Origin: Pseudarthrobacter enclensis
GTDB lineage: Bacteria; Actinomycetota; Actinomycetes; Actinomycetales; Micrococcaceae
Direction of reading: 5' to 3'
Assembly: GCF_001457025.1 (NCBI RefSeq)
Contig: NZ_KQ758603.1
Span: 62,001 to 126,000 of the forward strand
Length of the DNA stretch: 64,000 nt
Below the pieces are notes generated by a model. The model saw only the letters and a list, made by a program, of their open reading frames with translations. It was not told the DNA's origin and ran no database searches. Made by a program: the position numbers and the translations under genes. Of this stretch, positions 58,796 to 64,000 are shown in pieces (the first letter of the stretch is position 1; the number at the start of each line of letters is the position of its first letter).

Positions 58796-61700
58796 TCAGC
58801 CGGCCCGCTCGATCAGCCGCATGACCCCGGTCAGCGTGGCAGCGTAGGACGGGTCCGTGGCGTAGCCGGCGGCGGCCACAGCCCGGGCGAAGGCGTACGG
58901 ATCTGCCGTGTGCTCAAACGCGGGGCGGTAGCGGGCGTTGCGCCGCAGGAAGCTTCCGTGGTCCGCGAACGATTCCTCCGCTGACGCGTACGCCCGGAAC
59001 CAGTCCAGCACCACGTAGGCGTACTTGCCGTCCGGCCGCCGGGTCACCGAGATCACCTGCGGGAACTTGCCGTTGGGATGGCTGAGGACCTCGCGGGTCT
59101 GCAGGAGCTGCCGCTGCGGCTCAGGCAGTGTGGCCTTGGCCTTGATGCCGAAGAAGTTGAACCGCGGCGCCTTCTTGCCCCAGCCCGATTCCAGCGCCGC
59201 CTGGCCCAGCGTCACCAGCCAGGGCACTCCGCTGGCCTGTTCGCCGCGGCGCGCCTGCGGTCCATACCGGTCCACGAACTCCCGGACGTGCGGCGGCACG
59301 TTCCCCCGGGGTACGGGCGGAGTGGGTGCCGGCGGCTTGGGCGCCGTGTTCTGGCCGCCGCCGAGTCCCGGGACCCCGCCGGCGAACAGCGGGCTGGGGT
59401 TGCGGGCCCCCTCCCAGCTCAGGTCAACGTGGATGTGGTCGGTGTGTTTGTTGGGCTGCGTGTAGGGCCGCCAGCCGTCGGCGCGGCGGGCCCAGCTCCA
59501 CTGGTTGTGGTTCCAAATGATGTAGGCCACCTGAAGCTCAACGGCGTTGCTCTGCATCCAGGCGACATAAGCCTCGGCCTGGGCTTTTTCCGCCAGCCGG
59601 TCCACCCGGGCGTAAAGGTCCACGGAGCGGCCCTCGCCGTGCAGCGACGGCGTTCCTGCCTCCGTCTTGCGGCAATTGAACGTTCCGGCCTGCCGTCCCG
59701 TCAGCCGCTTCCACTGTTCTGCCATGGCCCGGGCACCGGGCTGCGCGCCGGCGGCGCAGCGGACGAACGTTCCGCGGACCACGCGTCCGGCCGCCCGGTC
59801 CGAGGTCTGCGGGGCGGGCGCCGGGGCGGGGGCGTCCTTGCGCGCCGCACGATGGGCATTGATCGCCGCCACCGCGGCGGTCCCGGCGGCTCCGGAAAGG
59901 TACGTCCACGCGGCCCAGGTTCCCCGCACGTCCACATGCGCGAAGCCGGCCCCGATGCCCACTCCGATCCCGTCGCCCAGCACATCCACGGCCGCCTTGG
60001 CGATGTCCAGTCCGGACATGCCCGCTACGGTCACGTCGGCCGCCTGTCCGCTGCAGTGCCTGCTGAGCGTGGGTTTATTCGGCGGATTGGCGTTGCGGTA
60101 CACGGCCACATTGCGTTCCCAGGACCGGTAGCCGGAGGTGATGCGGACCGGCCGGCCAACCCTGTCGCGGAGTTTCTGCAGGGCGGCCACGAGGGCGGGC
60201 GAGATGCGGGCCTTGTCCGCGTACTGGTTTCCGCTGAACACCAGCTCGCCCACGGTGAAGTTGGGGGACAGCTTCATCTTCCGCAGCGCCGCGCCGGTTT
60301 CGTACAGCGGGAGGCCGGTGTTGTTGGGGTCCCAGTGCTCCTCGCCCTCGCCGGTCCGTCCGGAGGTGACGCTGAGCGTGGTCCCGGAGGGGAAGGCTTC
60401 GTGCTCGCCGATGTCCTCCGCTTCGGACTGCGCCGCGGCCAGTTCCCACTCGCCGGCCTCGGCGCTGCCGGATTCGGTGGCGGCAGGTTCTGCGGCCTCC
60501 TGCGGGGCAGGGGAAAGGACGACGCCGTCCGCTTCCTCCTCGAAGGATGCTGCGGTTGGTGAGCCCGGGCCGGAGTCCGTTTCCCGGCCGCCGTCTTCGT
60601 CGAAGCGCCAGCCGGTGTCCGCGAAGTGGAGTTCGCCGCCGCTGGATTCGGCCTCCCGCAGGGTGGCGCCGGGCAGCGCGGCAGCGGGATCGGCCAGGAG
60701 CCGCCAGCCGAAGCGCCGTGGGATGTCGTTGTGCGGCACCCTGGTGGACTCCACCTTGAAGGACGCCGGGGCGCCGAAGGCCTTCAGCGACTTGGCCACG
60801 CGCTCGCTGTTGCGGGCCGTGGGCTCACTCGCGCGGTACACCACCCGCAGCGCACCGCTTCCGGTGCCCGCCCGGCGTCGTGCCCATTCGATCAGGGCTG
60901 AAGGATCGGAGTAGAGCGCATCGAACGTGTGCACCTCGTCCGGGTCGGTGTGCTTGAGGATGGCCATCAGCGGGGCGCCGCCGCCGGAATGGGCCGTGAT
61001 GATCAGCTTTCCCTGCGCCGCGTTGGTCCCCGCATGCCGGTTGAAGGCCTCCAGTGCGGTGGCCACGAGCTGCTGCAGGGCTCCGGGCCTGGCAAGCGCC
61101 GGGAAGGAGTAGCCGGAACCGCTGTTGCCGCCAAAGTAGTGGCCCCGGGGGAGGACCGCCAGGGTGGGAGCCGAACGGCCGGCAGTTCCCGGGTTTTCGG
61201 GATCCGAGAAATCAAGCCCGCTGGCCGGTTCCTTGTCGCGGATGATGTTCATGGCCGCCCGCCGGCCGGAGTAGCCGTGCAGGTGGACCACCACGTCCAC
61301 CGCCGCGGTTCCCTGGGGCATGCTGTTCCACTTCAGCAGCAGGTCAGGGCTGGTCCCTTTGTGGGCGCGGAGCAGGGGCAGGCGGTCCACCACCAGGCGG
61401 CCCGGGGACAGCATCCCCGGCTGGTCCTCCGCGGACAGCCCTGCCGGCGCTTCAGGGGATTCGGTGCCGGCTAACTCCATGCCGGCTTCCGGCGCGGCCG
61501 CACCAAAATCCTCCTGGACCTCCCAGGTGCTGGCGCCGCCGTCGAATTCTTCCCCGTTCAGCTCCGCGGCACCTGCCCACTCCTGGAATGCAAGGTCTTC
61601 CTGGCCTCCCCAGGAGAGGTTCTCGTAGTCCTCCGCTGCTGCGGCCTCTTCACTGCCCCCGGCGGTGGATCGCGCACCCGGGGATTCTCCAAAGGCCGCG

Positions 61701-61864
61701 GCCTCGTCGAAGTCCGCACCGACGGCGTTGTCAAGGTTCTCTCCGCTGTCCGGCCGTTCCTGGAACGAAAAGACGTCCTGCTTCACCGGCCAGCCGGCAT
61801 GTTCCTGCTGCGCGTCGCCGTTGCCGTTGAGGGCGAACAGTTGCGCCACCGTGAAGTCCTCCAT
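58796..61864 (-). CDS. 1022-residue four-module cell-wall hydrolase-like protein
   Basis: No signal peptide is present at the start (MEDFTVAQLFALNGNG). Residues 1-150 are acidic and disordered. Residues 155-400 form an alpha/beta hydrolase-like domain (VVVHLHGYSGRR; ITAHSGGGAP near 288). A second acidic linker spans 400-500. Residues 535-680 form an M15-type peptidase (SGYRSW; SRHCSGQAADV near 605; FAHVDVRG). Residues 690-830 form another M15-like zinc domain (LHGEGRSVDLYAR near 741; HTDHIHVDL near 808). Residues 850-1022 form a glucosaminidase domain (QAALESGWGKK near 890; FNFFGIKA). It is the last gene of a three-gene operon. Export would need a non-Sec route. Confidence 0.8.
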   Translation of the reverse strand: MEDFTVAQLFALNGNGDAQQEHAGWPVKQDVFSFQERPDSGENLDNAVGADFDEAAAFGESPGARSTAGGSEEAAAAEDYENLSWGGQEDLAFQEWAGAAELNGEEFDGGASTWEVQEDFGAAAPEAGMELAGTESPEAPAGLSAEDQPGMLSPGRLVVDRLPLLRAHKGTSPDLLLKWNSMPQGTAAVDVVVHLHGYSGRRAAMNIIRDKEPASGLDFSDPENPGTAGRSAPTLAVLPRGHYFGGNSGSGYSFPALARPGALQQLVATALEAFNRHAGTNAAQGKLIITAHSGGGAPLMAILKHTDPDEVHTFDALYSDPSALIEWARRRAGTGSGALRVVYRASEPTARNSERVAKSLKAFGAPASFKVESTRVPHNDIPRRFGWRLLADPAAALPGATLREAESSGGELHFADTGWRFDEDGGRETDSGPGSPTAASFEEEADGVVLSPAPQEAAEPAATESGSAEAGEWELAAAQSEAEDIGEHEAFPSGTTLSVTSGRTGEGEEHWDPNNTGLPLYETGAALRKMKLSPNFTVGELVFSGNQYADKARISPALVAALQKLRDRVGRPVRITSGYRSWERNVAVYRNANPPNKPTLSRHCSGQAADVTVAGMSGLDIAKAAVDVLGDGIGVGIGAGFAHVDVRGTWAAWTYLSGAAGTAAVAAINAHRAARKDAPAPAPAPQTSDRAAGRVVRGTFVRCAAGAQPGARAMAEQWKRLTGRQAGTFNCRKTEAGTPSLHGEGRSVDLYARVDRLAEKAQAEAYVAWMQSNAVELQVAYIIWNHNQWSWARRADGWRPYTQPNKHTDHIHVDLSWEGARNPSPLFAGGVPGLGGGQNTAPKPPAPTPPVPRGNVPPHVREFVDRYGPQARRGEQASGVPWLVTLGQAALESGWGKKAPRFNFFGIKAKATLPEPQRQLLQTREVLSHPNGKFPQVISVTRRPDGKYAYVVLDWFRAYASAEESFADHGSFLRRNARYRPAFEHTADPYAFARAVAAAGYATDPSYAATLTGVMRLIERAG

Positions 61865-61882
61865 GGCCCTTCCTCCCCGGTC

Positions 61883-63199
61883 CTAGACTTTGGCCTTGGT
61901 GCCGTTGCTCGACGGCACGAACACCGGAGCCGACGCCGCCGGCGTGGGCTCGGGCAGGCGCAGCGGCTGGGCGGGGCGCTTGGCATCCGGGCTCACGGAC
62001 ACCACGGTGGGGTCCTTGATCCGCGTCCCGGTGGCCGACTGCCAGAGGTCGATGATCCTGATCATGGCGTCCGCCACCACAGGGTTGGGGACCATGTTGG
62101 AGTGGTAGAGCATCTCGGCGTCTGATTCGTCGTTGAACGCCCCGTTCTCGATGAACCACATCAGCGGCGAGAGCAGCCCGGCGAGTTCGAACAGTTCCCT
62201 GGTTTCGCGCGGCGGGTTGATCCCCACCCGCGCGCCGATGGCCGCCAGCCGGTCGGCAGGGTTGCCGTTGACGCCGGCTTCCGCTTTGAGGTCCTTCACC
62301 ACGGGCGTCTCGTACTCCACCGTCAGGTGCATCCAGTTGAGCATGCTGACGTAGGCGAATTCCTCCTGGGCCAGCATGCCGCCGCGCCGCCGCATGGTCA
62401 GCATCTCCGAGAGGGACTGGCACAGGTAGGCAATGTAGGACCTGTCCGTGGCGTTGGGGCCACCCTGGTTCCTGTCGTTGAGGATGCCCTGCCAGACCTG
62501 CCGCAGCAGTTCCTCCCAGATGTCGAAGAAGCGGGCGTTGCTGCCGGCACCCACGTCCTTCTTCCACGGCTGCCCGTCCAGCGGCGGCCCCAGCGGGGTG
62601 GCCAGCGGTGCGTGGGAGAGGTCGCGGCCGAACATGCGCCAGTACGCGTTCCGGCGGTTCACGCGGGCGTCCGGCCGCAGCTGGCTGCTGACCCCCAGAA
62701 TGTGGAAGGCCGGGGGATCGCGGAAGAACAGCTCCTCGGTGTTCCGGGCCCACACCAAGGTCTGCACGGAAGGCGGTGCCAGGGTTTCGCCCACCTTGTA
62801 GCGCCGGACCACCTCGCCGAGAATCTCCACGATGCCTGTGTTCTCCAGCAGGAACGCGTAGATGAGGTGGTCCCAGGGGAGGGGCTGGGTGGTTCCGAGC
62901 AGCGGCGGGACGTTGTAGCCCGGCGGAATGGCGGTGCCCTGGGTGATGGCGCTCGGGTAGGCGGACAACAGCAGCGGCGGCATCTTGAGCGCATTAATGA
63001 CGGCCTGCTGCCCGGTGGTGGCGGAGAGCGTGGGTCCCGGATTGGGGAAGTACTTGACCACGCCATTGACCGCAAACACTTCCTCCAGCCAGCGGCTGAG
63101 CTGCCGCGGGTTGTGGGCGAACACCACGTCCGGGTTGGGCGTTGCGGCGGGGTTCAGCAGGGTGGGATCGACAACCAGCCTGGCTAGCGTACGGAACAT
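61883..63199 (-). CDS. Uncharacterised 438-residue protein of the hydrolase operon
   Basis: Starts at 63199 with GGAGG at good spacing; 18 bases separate its stop from the next start. It is helical and soluble with no signal peptide, rich in aromatic residues (WARNTEELFFRDPPAF, YWRMFGRDLSHAPL, YVSMLNWMHLTVEYETP). I do not recognise a family. The C-terminus is Pro/Ala-rich. Conserved-looking, long and in an operon, so likely a functional partner of the hydrolase, perhaps a structural or binding protein. Confidence 0.6.
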   Translation of the reverse strand: MFRTLARLVVDPTLLNPAATPNPDVVFAHNPRQLSRWLEEVFAVNGVVKYFPNPGPTLSATTGQQAVINALKMPPLLLSAYPSAITQGTAIPPGYNVPPLLGTTQPLPWDHLIYAFLLENTGIVEILGEVVRRYKVGETLAPPSVQTLVWARNTEELFFRDPPAFHILGVSSQLRPDARVNRRNAYWRMFGRDLSHAPLATPLGPPLDGQPWKKDVGAGSNARFFDIWEELLRQVWQGILNDRNQGGPNATDRSYIAYLCQSLSEMLTMRRRGGMLAQEEFAYVSMLNWMHLTVEYETPVVKDLKAEAGVNGNPADRLAAIGARVGINPPRETRELFELAGLLSPLMWFIENGAFNDESDAEMLYHSNMVPNPVVADAMIRIIDLWQSATGTRIKDPTVVSVSPDAKRPAQPLRLPEPTPAASAPVFVPSSNGTKAKV

Positions 63200-63227
63200 C
63201 GTGGGCCTCCAAAGGGGATTCGTGGTT

Positions 63228-63986
63228 TCAGCGCCGGTAGGGGATGCCAAACGCAATGGGCAGGGCCCGGCCGTCCAGCAGCTCCACGTACTGGACCTGG
63301 TCCGTTGCCAGGTCCAGGCTCCTGTTCTGCAGCGACCCCACCTGGACGAGGTCCCGCGGAGTGTTGTCCAGGTACTGGATGCCCACAGTGGCCGCACCGG
63401 ACGGGAACGGCGCCTTGAAGGTCATGCGGTAGCGGACGGAGCCGGCGCCGGACGCCGCGGGTACCGTGGTGATCTCCGGCGGCTCCATCAGGGAGTCGTC
63501 GCGCCCGGTCCGGGTGCGCTTGCGGCTGCCCAGCACGTTGCTGAGCGCGTTGAACTGCAGCCCCAGCAGCAGTTGGCCGGGATCTGCGTCCACCCGGCGG
63601 CCGCCCACCGGTCCGGGCGGCTTGGCCTCGGCCTGCCGGTTGATCTTCTCCAGCAGTTCGGCGTCCCGTTGCCGGCGCGCCTGCTGTTCCTCCACCATGT
63701 TCCTGACCAGCACGTAGTCGGCTTCCCGCAGCTCGGCCTGCGCTTCGAACAGGCTGCGCTGCTCCGCGAAGACCTCCTTCATGACGGCGGCCATTTGCCC
63801 GCTGAGGGCCGTGGCCACTGCGAGGGTGAATTCTTCGGCGGCTGCCTGCGCGCCGGCAGCGTCCTGCGCCGTGCCCGCCTGGGTGGCCTGTCCTTCCTTG
63901 CCGGCCTGGCCTGACTGGTTGGGCTGGGCGGTTTTGGCCGAGGTCCGGCCTGACGTGCGGGCGTTGCCCGTCTCCTCCTGTGCCAT
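63228..63986 (-). CDS. Uncharacterised coiled-coil protein of the hydrolase operon
   Basis: A 252-residue protein from the ATG at 63986. An N-terminal Gln/Ala/Gly-rich disordered part (1-50) precedes a helix of about 75 residues likely to form a coiled coil (QMAAVMKEVFAEQRSLFEAQ), and then a beta-rich C-terminal domain with RYRMTFKAPFPSGAATVG. No signal peptide. It is the first gene of this operon seen in the window; more genes may lie beyond the right edge. Confidence 0.55.
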   Translation of the reverse strand: MAQEETGNARTSGRTSAKTAQPNQSGQAGKEGQATQAGTAQDAAGAQAAAEEFTLAVATALSGQMAAVMKEVFAEQRSLFEAQAELREADYVLVRNMVEEQQARRQRDAELLEKINRQAEAKPPGPVGGRRVDADPGQLLLGLQFNALSNVLGSRKRTRTGRDDSLMEPPEITTVPAASGAGSVRYRMTFKAPFPSGAATVGIQYLDNTPRDLVQVGSLQNRSLDLATDQVQYVELLDGRALPIAFGIPYRR

Positions 63987-64000
63987 GACGGCGGTCCTTT

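Noticed and set aside
1..64000. CRISPR arrays, tRNA or rRNA genes, prophage integrases and transposases
   Set aside because: Looked for regular repeat-spacer units, cloverleaf-like sequences and recombinase motifs; none was convincing.

Overview
The window is GC-rich chromosomal DNA from a high-GC Gram-positive bacterium. Gene content, Tat and lipoprotein signals, GTG starts, frequent ATGA start/stop overlaps and probable leaderless starts point to the Micrococcaceae, most likely Arthrobacter or Pseudarthrobacter; this is an inference from protein style, since there is no rRNA marker. Coding density is about 90 percent. I see no tRNA, rRNA, CRISPR array, transposase or integrase, so this is ordinary chromosome rich in soil-catabolism modules.

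Left part (1-8,100): a dicarboxylate permease (cut by the left edge) and a maleate isomerase divergent from an IclR regulator; an aromatic-acid type MFS permease; a GntR/UTRA regulator; a membrane-anchored HNH protein; a yeast-like cytosine deaminase; and several small hypothetical proteins. 8,100-20,500: a sugar-acid catabolic cluster. A DeoR regulator and one long reading frame joining a four-carbon acid sugar kinase to a PdxA2-type dehydrogenase lie opposite a complete peptide-type ABC importer, aldo/keto reductase, HpcH/HpaI aldolase, intracellular sialidase-like BNR protein and SDR. 20,507-21,046 is non-coding and holds two copies of a 75-bp repeat with 24-bp inverted arms.

Middle (21,000-36,000): alpha/beta hydrolase, small membrane protein and hemerythrin operon; a secreted GH25-like protein; Tat-exported PhoD; a GAF-type regulator divergent from a flavin monooxygenase and a butanediol-type dehydrogenase; lipoproteins; and a tightly coupled four-gene unit containing a divergent NRAMP transporter that lacks the usual metal-site motifs, with two small partner proteins. 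A cold-shock gene with a long leader follows.

Right part (36,000-64,000): an ECF sigma factor coupled to a membrane protein; a SARP/TPR regulator opposite a 53-residue membrane protein; a gluconate operon (gntR, gntK, gntP) with paired operator-like sites; a MocR regulator whose start overlaps that of an EamA exporter; rlmC; an S-methylmethionine module (mmuP, two IclR-like regulators, mmuM) in which mmuP and mmuM share a composite upstream motif; a PAS-GGDEF-EAL protein; and an operon at the right edge encoding two unrecognised proteins and a 1022-residue four-module protein with an alpha/beta hydrolase-like domain, two M15-like zinc domains and a glucosaminidase domain but no signal peptide.

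Strongest candidates for undescribed biology are the right-edge cell-wall hydrolase operon, the kinase-dehydrogenase fusion within the sialidase/aldolase cluster, the NRAMP-PRC unit, and the shared mmu operator.
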